A stretch of 64,000 nt of DNA from an uncultured Propionibacteriaceae bacterium (GTDB taxonomy: Bacteria > Actinomycetota > Actinomycetes > Propionibacteriales > Propionibacteriaceae). Made by a program: the position numbers and the translations under genes. A model generated the notes under the pieces. That model was not told where the DNA came from and did no database searches. It saw nothing but the letters and a program-made list of their open reading frames with translations. Positions 34,439-43,764 of this stretch are shown here, one piece after another. Numbering within the stretch: position 1 is the stretch's first letter; each line of letters begins with the position of its first letter. The stretch spans positions 49,174 to 113,173 of the forward strand of contig CALBCJ010000009.1 in the NCBI GenBank assembly GCA_937926975.1, read 5' to 3'.

Positions 34439-35374
34439 ATGCTCGTCGTCTGTCCTAATCCGACGATTGACCGTCAGGTCTTCGTGGGTGAGCTGCTGCC
34501 CGGGTCGGTCTCCCGGTCTCACCGCAACCGCTCCTTGCCAGGCGGCAAACCGGTGGATGTGCTGCGGGCCATGAAGGCCCACCGCTGGCAGCCAGAGCTG
34601 CTCGTTCTGCTGCCCGAGCAGGACGAGGACTGGGTGGCTCGGCTGGCCGCCGAGCAGATCCAGGCCGAGGTCTGGCGGGTCCCGGGCCAGGTCCGCGAGA
34701 CCATCGTCGTGTACGAGGACTCCGGGCGCGCCACGGTCGTGAACGGCCCCGGCCAGACCGTCTCCCCCGGCGACTGGGCGGCCTTCGCCGAGCAGGTCCG
34801 CCAGCGCGCCACCGGCCAGGACTGGGTGGTGGTCTCGGGCAGCTTCCCGCCCGGCGTGACCGGTGACGACGTGGCCCGCCTGGTGAGCGACCTACGCGCC
34901 CAGGGCTGCCGGGTGGCGCTGGACTGCGGGCCGAGCTGGCTGGCGGCTGCCCTCCCGGCGGCACCCGACCTGGTCACCCCGAACCTGGCCGAGGCGACCC
35001 AGGCCCTCAGCGGGCAGGCAGGCACCGAGTCGGTCGACGCTCACGCCGGCGCCGGGCAGCAGGCGGTCCAGGCCGCCGAGACCCTGGTCGACCGGGGCAT
35101 CGGGCTGGCCGTGGTCACCGCCGGCTCCCAGGGCGCCGCCTGGGCCGGCGCCGGCGGCAGCGGACTGGTGGCGGCCGTCCCGGTCGAGGCGGTGAACCCG
35201 ATCGGTGCCGGTGACGCCTTCCTGGGTGGGCTGATGGCCCGGCTGGCGACCGGCTCCTCGGTCGCCGACGCCGTTGCCTGGGCTGTGGCCACCGCGTCCT
35301 CCGCAGTCACCAGCTGGGTCCCGGGGCTGGCCGACGCCGACCAGGTCACCGAGCTGCGCCGGAGGCTGCCGTGA
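34439..35374 (+). CDS. PfkB family hexose kinase (1-phosphofructokinase / tagatose-6-phosphate kinase type)
   Basis: A 311-residue sugar kinase. The start at 34439 follows AGAGGTAGAGG and begins MLVVCPNPTIDRQ, the usual opening of 1-phosphofructokinase-type enzymes. The C-terminal catalytic motif NPIGAGDAFLGG (Asp as base) is intact. The N-terminal substrate motif, usually GGKGxNVA, reads GGKPVDVLRAM here, so Gly and Asn are changed and the exact sugar phosphate is uncertain. In this operon, with a class II aldolase at the far end, it would make a ketose bisphosphate for cleavage. It opens the eleven-gene polyol operon and overlaps lacI by four bases. Confidence 0.85.
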   Translation: MLVVCPNPTIDRQVFVGELLPGSVSRSHRNRSLPGGKPVDVLRAMKAHRWQPELLVLLPEQDEDWVARLAAEQIQAEVWRVPGQVRETIVVYEDSGRATVVNGPGQTVSPGDWAAFAEQVRQRATGQDWVVVSGSFPPGVTGDDVARLVSDLRAQGCRVALDCGPSWLAAALPAAPDLVTPNLAEATQALSGQAGTESVDAHAGAGQQAVQAAETLVDRGIGLAVVTAGSQGAAWAGAGGSGLVAAVPVEAVNPIGAGDAFLGGLMARLATGSSVADAVAWAVATASSAVTSWVPGLADADQVTELRRRLP

Positions 35375-36360
35375 CCCCACGTCCCACCCTGACCGCTGTG
35401 GCCCGGGCCGCCGGGGTCTCGCCCTCCACGGCTTCGCGGGCGCTGCGCGACGACCCCCGGGTCGCCGACACCACCCGCAGCCGGGTCCGGCACACCGCCC
35501 AGAGGATGGGCTTTCGCAGCAACCAGGTTGCCCGCGCGCTGCGGCTCGGTGGGCTGACCAGGCTGCTCGGGCTGGTGGTCCCCAACCTGCAGGACCCGTT
35601 CTTCACCTCGGTCACCACCGGGGTCCACGCCGCCGCCCGGGCCGCTGGCCACCAGGTCATCATCGGCTACCACAACGAGGACCCGCAGGCCCAGCAGCGC
35701 CTGGTGGAGCAGATGGTGGCACACCGGGTCTCGGCGGTCCTGATCGTGCCCGCTCCCGGCACCGACCCGCAGCCCCTGGCCCGGGAGGCCGATCTCGGCA
35801 CCTGGCTGGTCCTGATCGACCGGCCAGTCCCCGGCCTGCGCTGCACCACGGTCACGACCGACAACGTCGGCGGCGCCAGCCGGCTCACCGAGGCGCTGCT
35901 GGAGCGCGGCCACCGGCGGCTCGGTGTGCTCACCATCGAGCCCAGCATCTGGACCCAGGCCGAGCGGCTGGCCGGGGTCCGCACCACCCTGGCCCAGCAG
36001 GGTCTGTCGCTGCCCGAGGACCGGATCGTCCACGGGAGTGCCGAGGTGCTGCGGCAGAGGGTCCGCGACCTGCTGACCGGGCCCGACGCCCCGACCGCGC
36101 TCCTAGCGCTGAGCGTGCCGCCGCTGCTGAGTGCGCTGCTCACCGGGGAGCTGGCCGGGTCCAAGGTCGAGCTGGCCTCCTTCGACAGCCACCCCCTGTA
36201 CGGCCTGCTGCCGGTCCCGGTGCTCTGCCTGGAGCAGGACACCGACGCCATCGGCCGGGTCGCCGTCGACCGGGCGCTGCACCCGAGACCAGCCGGTGCC
36301 GAGGCCTCGGTCGTGCTGCCGCTCAGCCCCCTGCAGCGTCGAGGAGGAGACCATGACTGA
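35371..36360 (+). CDS. LacI family transcriptional regulator
   Basis: A 329-residue repressor. The N-terminal helix-turn-helix is LTAVARAAGVSPSTASRAL, and the hinge helix region includes NQVARALRLG. The rest is a periplasmic-binding-protein-like effector domain with the usual LLGLVVPNLQDPFF start. The GTG start overlaps the pfkB stop (GTGA). The natural inducer is likely the polyol or a phosphorylated intermediate of this locus. Its likely targets are the operator at 34380-34393 and therefore its own operon and the divergent kinase. Confidence 0.92.
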   Translation: MTPRPTLTAVARAAGVSPSTASRALRDDPRVADTTRSRVRHTAQRMGFRSNQVARALRLGGLTRLLGLVVPNLQDPFFTSVTTGVHAAARAAGHQVIIGYHNEDPQAQQRLVEQMVAHRVSAVLIVPAPGTDPQPLAREADLGTWLVLIDRPVPGLRCTTVTTDNVGGASRLTEALLERGHRRLGVLTIEPSIWTQAERLAGVRTTLAQQGLSLPEDRIVHGSAEVLRQRVRDLLTGPDAPTALLALSVPPLLSALLTGELAGSKVELASFDSHPLYGLLPVPVLCLEQDTDAIGRVAVDRALHPRPAGAEASVVLPLSPLQRRGGDHD

Positions 36361-37672
36361 CCTGTGGGTCGGGATCGATGTCGGCACCACCCGGGTCAAG
36401 GCCGGCCTGGTCGACGAGGCGGGCCGGCTGACGAGCCTGGCCTGGCGGCCCACCCCCTGGCAGACCACCGACGAAGGACCGGTGGTCGATGTGGTCGAGC
36501 TCGCCGACCTGGTCCTGGCCGTGGCTCAGGAGGCGGCCGAGACCGGCGGGGCGGCCAGGGGGCAGGTAGCCGGGGTCGGGATCACCGGGATGGCCGAGAC
36601 TGGCGCCCTGCTCGGCCCCGACGACCAGCCCCTGGCACCCGGTTTCGCCTGGCACCACACCCTGGGTGACGCGGAGCGGGTCCAGCAGGCCCTCGGCCCG
36701 GACCGCTTCGCCCAGACCACCGGCCACGGCTGCGACCTGGCACCCAGCATCGTCAAGCTCGACTACCTGCGCAGCCGCGGCCACCGCTTCCGCCCCGGGC
36801 AGGTCTGGCTCAACATCGGCGAGTACATCGCGTACCGGCTCACCGGGGTGCGCTGCTGCGAGTTCTCGCTCAGCGGGCGGACTGGCCTGTTCGACCTCGT
36901 TGGGCGCACCTGGTGGGACGATGCGCTGGGCTTCCTCGGCGCCGGGCGGTGGCTGCTGCCCGGCGACCCGGTGCCGGCCGGGACCGCCGTCGGCACCGTA
37001 CGGCCCGGGCTGGGCCTGCTGTCGGGCGCAGCGGTCACCGTGGCCGGGCACGACCACCCAGTCGCCGCCCTCGCCTGCGGTGGGTCCGAGGCGGGGACCG
37101 TGAGCCTGTCTCTGGGCACCTCCGAGGCCCACGTCCGGGTTGTGGCCCCAGGCATGTCGGCGCAGCAGGTGCTGGCGCTGGTCCGCCTCGACGCCACCGT
37201 CGACTGGCACCCGCTGGGTGACCGCTGGTACGTCCTCAGCACCCTGCCGACCAACCTCACCCTGGAGCGGCTCGCCCGGCTGCTGGGCTGCGACCAGACC
37301 GAGGCCCGCCTCAGTCTCAGCCGCGCCGCCGCGACCGTGCCCGCAGCGCCCGGAGTCCGGCTCGTCCAGGCTGACCTGGACTCGTTCACCCTGGCCGGGA
37401 TCGGAGATGGCGACACCCGTGAAGGCGCCTGGCGCGCGGTAATGACCCAGCTGGTCGAGCGGGCCCGCGAGCACCTCGACCAGGTCAGCGCCATCGTCGG
37501 CTCCCCCGAGCTGGTTCAGGTCTTCGGCGGCTGGTCACACGACCCGCTGATGGCTCGGCTGCGCTCCGAGCTGCTCAGCGCCACCCCGGCCACCGACTGC
37601 CCCGAGCCCGGGATCGTCGGGGCCTGCGTCCTGGCCCGGCAAGCAGCAGAGGGGGTGGTCCAGCGCAGCTGA
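36353..37672 (+). CDS. FGGY family carbohydrate kinase
   Basis: A 439-residue second sugar kinase of the locus. The ATG at 36353 follows GAGGAGGAGA and overlaps the lacI stop by eight bases. ATP-binding motifs GIDVGTTRVKAG (N-terminal) and SLSLGTSEAHVRV (middle) are visible, with QVFGGWSHDPLM at the end of the C-terminal half. The substrate region GITGMAETGALLG...GFAWHHTLGD differs from the xylulokinase pattern of the divergent paralogue, so it may act on another ketose such as tagatose, fructose or a tetrulose. The closeness of the four upstream genes suggests tight co-regulation. Confidence 0.85.
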   Translation: MTDLWVGIDVGTTRVKAGLVDEAGRLTSLAWRPTPWQTTDEGPVVDVVELADLVLAVAQEAAETGGAARGQVAGVGITGMAETGALLGPDDQPLAPGFAWHHTLGDAERVQQALGPDRFAQTTGHGCDLAPSIVKLDYLRSRGHRFRPGQVWLNIGEYIAYRLTGVRCCEFSLSGRTGLFDLVGRTWWDDALGFLGAGRWLLPGDPVPAGTAVGTVRPGLGLLSGAAVTVAGHDHPVAALACGGSEAGTVSLSLGTSEAHVRVVAPGMSAQQVLALVRLDATVDWHPLGDRWYVLSTLPTNLTLERLARLLGCDQTEARLSLSRAAATVPAAPGVRLVQADLDSFTLAGIGDGDTREGAWRAVMTQLVERAREHLDQVSAIVGSPELVQVFGGWSHDPLMARLRSELLSATPATDCPEPGIVGACVLARQAAEGVVQRS

Positions 37673-37745
37673 TCTCGCCGCGGCCCAGCCGCTACCACTG
37701 CCCGCTCCCGCCAGGGAGCACCTTCGTGACACAGGAGTCAGACAC

Positions 37746-39104
37746 ATGAACAGCATCACCCGCAGGTCCCTGCTCGCCGGCACCGCCGGTGTCGGGTCGG
37801 CCCTCGCCCTCGCCGCCTGCTCCGGAGCCGGAGCCGGTCGGGCCGGCGCCTCCGGCTCGGCTGGCGGCGAGCTCAACGTCTTGATGGTGGGCAACCCGCA
37901 GATGAAGGACATCCAGGAGATGGTGTCCGACTTCACCAGCAAGACCGGCATCAGCGTGAAGTTCACGGTCCTTCCGGAGAACGAGCTGCGCGACAAGGTC
38001 GCCCAGGACGTCTCCACCAAGGCCGGCCAGTACGACGTCGTCACGATCGGCGCGTACGAGGGCTCGGTCTGGACCGCCAACGACTGGCTGACCAACCTGC
38101 AGCCGCTGGCCACCAAGGAGGCCGAGTTCGACGTCAACGACCTGATGCCCGCCATGAAGGGGGTTCTCAGCAAGGGCGGCGACCTGTACGCGATCCCGTT
38201 CTACGGCGAGTCGGCGATGACCATGTACCGCCAGGACCTGTTCACCAAGCACGGCCTGACGATGCCGGATGAGCCGACCTGGACCGACATCCGGACCCTG
38301 GCCGAGAAGCTCAAGGCAGCCGAGCCCTCGATCTCCCCGGTGGTGATGCGCGGGCTGCCCGGCTGGGGCGAGAACATGGCTGTCGTCGGGTCGATGGTCA
38401 ACTCCTTCGGCGGGGCCTTCTTCGACGCCGACTGGAAGCCGCTGCTGACCTCTCCCGAGGTCACCGAGTGCATCACCTACTACGTCGACCTGGTCAAGGA
38501 CTTCGGCCAGAAGGGCGCCCCGCAGGCCGGCTTCACCGAGTGCCTCAACACCATGAGCCAGGGCGGTGCCGGGATCTGGTTCGACGCCACCTCGGCGGCG
38601 AACTCGCTGGAGTCGCCGGCCTCGTCGAAGATCGTCGGCAAGGTCGGCTACGCCGACGCGCCCAAGATGAAGGCCCGCTCCGGCTGGGTCTGGGCCTGGG
38701 CCTGGGCGATCCCGAAGACCACCAAGAAGCTCGACAACGCCTGGAAGTTCGTCGCCTGGGCCTCGGGCAAGGAGTACGAGCAGGCCGTCGGCAAGAAGCT
38801 GGGCTGGACCCGGGTCCCCGACGGCAAGCGGCTGTCGACCTTCCAGATCCCGGAGTACAAGGAGGCCTCGAAGGCGTACAGCCAGGTGATGCTGACCGCC
38901 CTCGAGCGCTCCGACCCGACGAACTGTGGGGTCCAGAAGCGCCCGGCCCCCGGCTGCCAGTACCTCGCGATCCCCGAGTTCGCCGACCTCGGGACCAAGA
39001 TCGGCCAGCAGGTCAGCGCCGCCCTGGCCGGGCAGAAGTCGGTCGCGGACGCTCTGGCAGCCTGCCAGGCCGCAGCCGAGACCGTCGCCGCTAAGCACAA
39101 GTAG
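37746..39104 (+). CDS. ABC sugar/polyol transporter, substrate-binding lipoprotein
   Basis: A 452-residue family 1 extracellular solute-binding protein. The signal sequence begins MNSITRRSLLAG with a twin-arginine-like start and ends in the lipobox LAAC, so it is anchored to the outer face of the membrane by Cys25. The mature part begins after a Gly/Ala/Ser linker with LNVLMVGNPQMKDIQE. The fold, with about 430 mature residues, is typical of binding proteins for polyols and sugars. Neighbouring dehydrogenases point to a sugar alcohol such as mannitol, sorbitol, galactitol, arabitol or xylitol. A strong hairpin follows the gene. Confidence 0.9.
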   Translation: MNSITRRSLLAGTAGVGSALALAACSGAGAGRAGASGSAGGELNVLMVGNPQMKDIQEMVSDFTSKTGISVKFTVLPENELRDKVAQDVSTKAGQYDVVTIGAYEGSVWTANDWLTNLQPLATKEAEFDVNDLMPAMKGVLSKGGDLYAIPFYGESAMTMYRQDLFTKHGLTMPDEPTWTDIRTLAEKLKAAEPSISPVVMRGLPGWGENMAVVGSMVNSFGGAFFDADWKPLLTSPEVTECITYYVDLVKDFGQKGAPQAGFTECLNTMSQGGAGIWFDATSAANSLESPASSKIVGKVGYADAPKMKARSGWVWAWAWAIPKTTKKLDNAWKFVAWASGKEYEQAVGKKLGWTRVPDGKRLSTFQIPEYKEASKAYSQVMLTALERSDPTNCGVQKRPAPGCQYLAIPEFADLGTKIGQQVSAALAGQKSVADALAACQAAAETVAAKHK

Positions 39105-39112
39105 TGCCCGTT

Positions 39113-39140
39113 CCCCGGAGGGTCACCCCACCCTCCGGGG
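39113..39140 (+). promoter_or_regulatory. Intercistronic hairpin between the binding protein and permease genes
   Basis: A perfect 11-base-pair GC stem (39113-39123 with 39130-39140) and a six-base loop lies between the binding-protein stop and the first permease. Such structures partly terminate or stabilise upstream mRNA so that binding protein is made in excess of permease. Confidence 0.65.
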
Positions 39141-39169
39141 CCCCGCCTCCTCAAGCGCAAGGAGCCACC

Positions 39170-40123
39170 ATGGCTGAGACAGCCACCGCCCGGCGTGACG
39201 CCGACGCCCAGAGCCGGGCTCGTACCCGCCGCCGCCGGCTGCCGCTGCTGCCCGCCCTGATCTTTCTGATCGTGGTCACCCAGGTACCGTTCGTGGTCAC
39301 CCTGGTGATCTCGTTCGCACAGTGGAATATCCAGTACCCGAACGACCGCAAGCTCGGCACTGTCGCCAACTACCTGGCGGTGCTGAAGGACCCGACCATG
39401 CGGGATGCGGTGCTCAACACCGTGGTCATGGTGGTCGCCACACTGGTGATCTGCCTGGTCGCCGGTATGGTGCTGGCGCTGCTGCTGAATCGGCAGTTCT
39501 TCGGCCGCGGGATTGTTCGTACCCTGCTCATCACGCCGTTCCTGATCATGCCGATGGCGGCCTCGCTGATGTGGAAGCACCTCATCTACAACCCGGAGTA
39601 CGGCATCATCCACGGCTTCTCAGCCTGGTTTGCCGACCTGACCGGCCAGCCGACCCCGCACACCGACCTGGTCAGCCAGTCCCCGATGACTGCGATCATC
39701 ATTGCCCTGGCCTGGACCTGGACCCCGTTCATGTTCCTGATCCTGCTGGCCGGGCTGCAGTCGCAGGACCCGGACATCCACGAGGCGGCCGCTGTCGACG
39801 GCGCCGGGACCTGGGCCACGTTCCGCTACCTGACGCTGCCGATGCTGCGCCCGTACATCGAGCTCTGCCTGGTGCTCGGAGTGATCTACCTGCTGAACGC
39901 GTACGACCACGTCTTCACCATCACCCAGGGTGGCCCCGGCACGGCCACCACCAACCTGCCGTACGCGATCTACCTGACCGCCTACCGCGGCTACGACTAC
40001 GGCGAGGCCTCGGCCGCCGGGGTGCTCGTGGTGGCCCTGAGCGTCCTGCTCGCCACCTTCGGGCTGCGGATGGTCAGCTCCCTGGCCGACGACTCCGCAC
40101 CCACCAAGGAGGCCTCCCGATGA
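39170..40123 (+). CDS. ABC sugar/polyol transporter, permease subunit 1
   Basis: A 317-residue inner membrane permease of the MalF/UgpA type with six or more hydrophobic segments. The ATG at 39170 follows AAGGAG. The EAA motif that contacts the ATPase, HEAAAVDGAGTWATFRYLTL, is intact near residue 203. The N-terminus is basic. The frame extends upstream to 39104 but covers the hairpin, so the later start is right. It overlaps the second permease gene by four bases. Confidence 0.92.
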   Translation: MAETATARRDADAQSRARTRRRRLPLLPALIFLIVVTQVPFVVTLVISFAQWNIQYPNDRKLGTVANYLAVLKDPTMRDAVLNTVVMVVATLVICLVAGMVLALLLNRQFFGRGIVRTLLITPFLIMPMAASLMWKHLIYNPEYGIIHGFSAWFADLTGQPTPHTDLVSQSPMTAIIIALAWTWTPFMFLILLAGLQSQDPDIHEAAAVDGAGTWATFRYLTLPMLRPYIELCLVLGVIYLLNAYDHVFTITQGGPGTATTNLPYAIYLTAYRGYDYGEASAAGVLVVALSVLLATFGLRMVSSLADDSAPTKEASR

Positions 40124-40950
40124 GTACCCGCCGTCCTGGTCGCTCCCGCTTCGGCTGGCTGCTCGGCCTGCTGGCCTGGGTGCTGGGCCTGGTCTTCATC
40201 TTCCCGCTGGCCTGGATGGTCTTCGTCTCCTTCCACGACGAGGTCGACGCCGCCGCCAGCCCGCCGAACCTGCTCGCCCCACTGACCCTGGCCCAGTACG
40301 AGCGGGTCTTCTCCGGCGACATCGTCTACGCCCTGGCGAACTCGCTGATGGCGGCCGGCTTCTCCACGGTCTTCGTCGTCGCGCTGGCCGTGCCCGCTGC
40401 GTACGCGACGGCCATCAAGCCGGCCCGTGACCCCCGCGGAGTGCTGCAGTGGATCCTGTCGACCAAGTTCCTGCCGATGATCGCCGCCCTGGTGCCGGTG
40501 TACGTCACCTTCCAGTGGCTGGGGATGCTCGACAACATCTGGGCGCTGGTCATCTTCTACACCGGGATGAACCTGCCGATCGCGATCTGGATGATGCACT
40601 CCTTCCTCAAGGAGATCCCCAAGGACGTCATGGCGGCGGCCGAGATCGACGGCGCCTCCCTGCTGCGGGTGCTGACCCGGATCGTGCTTCCGCTGTCGAT
40701 GCCGGGGATCGCGGCCACCGCGCTGATCTGCTTCATCCTGTCGTGGAACGAGTTCTTGTTCGCCCTCAACCTGACCGCCACCAACGCCGGCACCGCTCCG
40801 GTCTTCCTGGTCGGCTTCATCACCAGTGAGGGCCTGTTCCTGGCCCAGCTCTCGGCGGCCGCGCTGGTGGTGTCGATCCCCGTCGTGATCGCCGGCTGGG
40901 TCGCCCAGGACCGCCTGGTCCAGGGCCTCTCGCTCGGCGCCGTGAAGTGA
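40120..40950 (+). CDS. ABC sugar/polyol transporter, permease subunit 2
   Basis: A 276-residue permease of the MalG/UgpE type. It begins MSTRRPGRSRFGWLL, has six hydrophobic segments, and carries the EAA motif MAAAEIDGASLLRVLTRIVL near residue 169. The ATG overlaps the preceding stop (ATGA). No ATP-binding subunit is encoded anywhere in the operon or window. In actinobacteria such transporters commonly share a multitask ATPase such as MsiK encoded elsewhere. Confidence 0.92.
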   Translation: MSTRRPGRSRFGWLLGLLAWVLGLVFIFPLAWMVFVSFHDEVDAAASPPNLLAPLTLAQYERVFSGDIVYALANSLMAAGFSTVFVVALAVPAAYATAIKPARDPRGVLQWILSTKFLPMIAALVPVYVTFQWLGMLDNIWALVIFYTGMNLPIAIWMMHSFLKEIPKDVMAAAEIDGASLLRVLTRIVLPLSMPGIAATALICFILSWNEFLFALNLTATNAGTAPVFLVGFITSEGLFLAQLSAAALVVSIPVVIAGWVAQDRLVQGLSLGAVK

Positions 40951-40969
40951 CCTACGAAGGAGTACTGAG

Positions 40970-41998
40970 ATGAGACAAGTCTTTGCCGCCGAGCTGGGCC
41001 AGGTCCTGGTCCGCGACGCCGAGGTTCCGGTCCCCGGGCCCGGGGAGGCGCTGGTACGGACCACGCTGGTCGGGATCTGCGGCTCGGACACCCATGCCCT
41101 GGCCGGGCACCACCCGCTGCTCTACCCGCCGTACGTGCCGGGCCACGAGGCCATCGGCGTGGTGGAGGCGCTCGGAGAGGGGGTCGACTCCCCTGCCCTG
41201 GGCACCCGGGTGCTGCTGAAGCCGAACCTTCCCTGCGGTGACTGCGAGAACTGCCGCTCTGAGCGCTCCAACTGCTGCCAGACGCTGGCCTGGGTCGGCT
41301 GCGACCCGAGCGGCGCCCACCCCGGCGCCATGGCCGACCTCTTCCTGGCCCCCGCCCGCAACCTGTACCCGCTGCCGGAGCAGGTCAGCGACCAGCAGGC
41401 GGCCCTGGTGGAGTGCCTGGCCACCCCGGTCCACGCCGCCCGGATGGCTGGGGACCTGACCGGCCGCCGGGTCGTGGTGATGGGGGCCGGGACGATCGGG
41501 GTCCTGATGCTGGTCGCCGCCCGGATGGCCGGGGCGCAGACCCTGGTGGTCACCGACCTGGAGCCGGCAAAGCGGGACCGGGCGGTCCAGCTCGGGGCCG
41601 ACGCGGCCGTCGACGCGGCCTCGACGAGCTTCGCCGACGACGTGGTCGCGGCCCTGGGCGGCAAGGCCGAGGTGGTCTTCGACTGCGTGGCGGTGGAGGC
41701 GTCGGCGAGGCAGTGGACCTCGATCGTGCGCCGCGGCGCCACGATCTGCATCGTCGGGGTGCCGAACCGGGACTTCACGGTCCCGATGCCGCTGATCCAG
41801 GACTGGGAGCTGCGGGTCCAGGGCTGCGCTGCGTACACCGAGGTGGATGTGGAGCAGGCGATCCGGATCGGGGCCGAGATCCCGGCCGACCTGATCATCT
41901 GCGAGGTCCGCCCGCTGGAGGACGCCGCCGCGGCCTTCGAGCAGGCCAGCCGGAGCACCTCCGGCAAGGTTCTGCTGGCCCCCGGAGGCGGGCAGTGA
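40970..41998 (+). CDS. Zinc-dependent medium-chain alcohol dehydrogenase (polyol-type) 1
   Basis: A 342-residue medium-chain dehydrogenase. The catalytic zinc ligands lie in GICGSDTH (Cys37), GHEAIGV (His and Glu) and VECLATPVHA. The structural zinc site has all four Cys: PCGDCENC...NCC. The NAD-binding Rossmann motif is VVVMGAGTIGVL near 170. It resembles threonine/sorbitol/L-idonate dehydrogenases and would oxidise a secondary alcohol of the imported polyol. It follows the transporter genes by 19 bases and overlaps the next dehydrogenase by four. Confidence 0.9.
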   Translation: MRQVFAAELGQVLVRDAEVPVPGPGEALVRTTLVGICGSDTHALAGHHPLLYPPYVPGHEAIGVVEALGEGVDSPALGTRVLLKPNLPCGDCENCRSERSNCCQTLAWVGCDPSGAHPGAMADLFLAPARNLYPLPEQVSDQQAALVECLATPVHAARMAGDLTGRRVVVMGAGTIGVLMLVAARMAGAQTLVVTDLEPAKRDRAVQLGADAAVDAASTSFADDVVAALGGKAEVVFDCVAVEASARQWTSIVRRGATICIVGVPNRDFTVPMPLIQDWELRVQGCAAYTEVDVEQAIRIGAEIPADLIICEVRPLEDAAAAFEQASRSTSGKVLLAPGGGQ

Positions 41999-42993
41999 GA
42001 GCTGTCCTGCTGAGTGAGGTCGGCCGGGTCGAGCTGGCCGACCTGCCGGTTCCCGAGCCCGGGCCGGGCGAGGTCCGGGTCGAGGTCCGGGCCAGCGGGA
42101 TCTGCGGGACCGACCTCAGCATTGTCCACGGCAGCTTCCCGGCCCGGCTGCCGCTGGTCATCGGCCACGAGTTCGCCGGGGTCGTCGACGCGGTCGGCTC
42201 GGACGTCGACCAGTGGCGTCCCGGCGACCGGGTAGCGGCCGACCCGAACCGCTACGACGGCAGCTGCCACTGGTGCCAGCGGGGCGCGTACAACCTGTGC
42301 GAGTCCTGGCAGGCCGCCGGGATCACACTGCCGGGGGCGCTGGCACAGTACCTGTGTGTCCCGGCCCGGTTCGTGGTGGGGCTGCCCGATGAAGTCTCCT
42401 TCACCGCCGGGGCGCTGATCGAGCCCCTGTCGTGCGCGATCCACGCCTTCGACCGGGCCCAGGTCAGCGGGCCGGGCCAGATGCTGCTGTACGGAGCGGG
42501 CACGATGGGTGCTGCCTGCCTGGTACTGGCCAGGGACCTCGGGCTGGAGGTCACCGTGGTCGAGACCACCCCCGAGCGTCGCAGCCGGGCGCTGACCCTG
42601 GGCGCGGCCCGCGCGGTCGAGCCCGGCGCTGACCTCGACCAGTACGACTACGTGCTCGACGCGACCGGGGCGCTCGCGGCGATCAACGACGGGCTACGGC
42701 GGCTGCGGACCCGGGGGACCTTCCTCCAGGTCGGGGCGGCTCCGTCCGGGGCCCTGGCCCAGCTCGAGCCGTACGACGTCTTCGCCCGCGAGCTGACAGT
42801 CGTCGGCTCGTTCTCGGTCGCCGGCGCCTACCCGGCCGCGGCCGCCCGGATGCCGCAGCTGGCCGCCACCGTGGAGCAGCTCGTCACTCACCGCCTCCGG
42901 CTCGACCAGTTCGACGCCGCGGTGGCCGCCATGGCCGAGCCCGGCACCGGCAAGATCCACTTCGACCCCACTAAGGAAAGGACTCCGTCATGA
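41995..42993 (+). CDS. Zinc-dependent medium-chain alcohol dehydrogenase 2
   Basis: A 332-residue paralogue of the preceding dehydrogenase. The GTG at 41995 overlaps the upstream stop (GTGA). Catalytic zinc ligands are in GICGTDLS, GHEFAG and the Glu of LIEPLSCAIHAF. The structural zinc loop reads YDGSCHWCQRGAYNLC, so only three of the usual four cysteines are present and Asp stands at the first position. The Rossmann motif is LLYGAGTMGAACL. The substrate is unknown. Two such enzymes in one locus suggest different hydroxyl positions or different polyols. Confidence 0.88.
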   Translation: MRAVLLSEVGRVELADLPVPEPGPGEVRVEVRASGICGTDLSIVHGSFPARLPLVIGHEFAGVVDAVGSDVDQWRPGDRVAADPNRYDGSCHWCQRGAYNLCESWQAAGITLPGALAQYLCVPARFVVGLPDEVSFTAGALIEPLSCAIHAFDRAQVSGPGQMLLYGAGTMGAACLVLARDLGLEVTVVETTPERRSRALTLGAARAVEPGADLDQYDYVLDATGALAAINDGLRRLRTRGTFLQVGAAPSGALAQLEPYDVFARELTVVGSFSVAGAYPAAAARMPQLAATVEQLVTHRLRLDQFDAAVAAMAEPGTGKIHFDPTKERTPS

Positions 42994-43745
42994 GTGCAGG
43001 CATCGATCTGTCCGGCAAGGTCGCCGTCGTCACCGGCGCCGCTCAGGGGATCGGCCAGGCGATCGCCACCGCCCTGGCCGAGGCCGGTGCCACGATCGTG
43101 GTCGCCGACCTGAACACCGAGCTCGGCGCCACCACCGCCAAGGCCCTCGGCGGCAGCTGCCTGCCGATCGACGTGACCGACTCCGCCTCTGTCGCCGCCT
43201 GCATCAGCCAGGTGGTCGCTGAGCGGGGCGGGATCGACATCTGGGTGAACAACGCCGGCATCGACATCAACGCCGACGCCGAGGCAATGACCGACGAGCA
43301 GTGGCTGAAGGTCATCGACGTCAACCTGAACGGCACCTTCTACTGCTGCCGCGAGGTCGGGCGGCACATGATCGAGCGCGGCGGCGGCGTGATCGTCAAC
43401 ATCGCCTCGATGTCGGGGATCGTCTCCAACCACCCCCAGCCGCAGTGCGCGTACAACACCTCGAAGGCCGGCGTGATCATGCTCACCAAGAGCCTCGCCG
43501 GGGAGTGGGCCCCCAAGGGAGTCCGGGTCAACTCGGTCTCTCCCGGGTACACCAACACCGCGATCCTGGAGCAGGTCACCGCGCTGCAGCCGCAGTGGAC
43601 CGAGACCTGGTTCCGGGAGACCCCGATGGGCCGGCCCGCCGAGGTCGGCGAGATCGCCCGACTGGTGCGCTTCCTGGCCAGCGACCAGGCCACCTTCATG
43701 ACCGGCAGCAACGTCGTCATCGACGGCGGCTACACCTGCTGGTGA
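42990..43745 (+). CDS. Short-chain dehydrogenase/reductase (polyol-type)
   Basis: A 251-residue classical SDR with TGAAQGIG at 15-22, NNAG near 89, and the catalytic Ser in ASMSG and Tyr-Lys in YNTSK. Asp at the end of β2 (VVADLN) favours NAD over NADP. It is similar in pattern to sorbitol, mannitol and arabitol dehydrogenases. It starts at ATG 42990, overlapping the preceding stop by four bases. Confidence 0.9.
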   Translation: MSAGIDLSGKVAVVTGAAQGIGQAIATALAEAGATIVVADLNTELGATTAKALGGSCLPIDVTDSASVAACISQVVAERGGIDIWVNNAGIDINADAEAMTDEQWLKVIDVNLNGTFYCCREVGRHMIERGGGVIVNIASMSGIVSNHPQPQCAYNTSKAGVIMLTKSLAGEWAPKGVRVNSVSPGYTNTAILEQVTALQPQWTETWFRETPMGRPAEVGEIARLVRFLASDQATFMTGSNVVIDGGYTCW

Positions 43746-43764
43746 CTGAGAGGAGGATGCCCCG

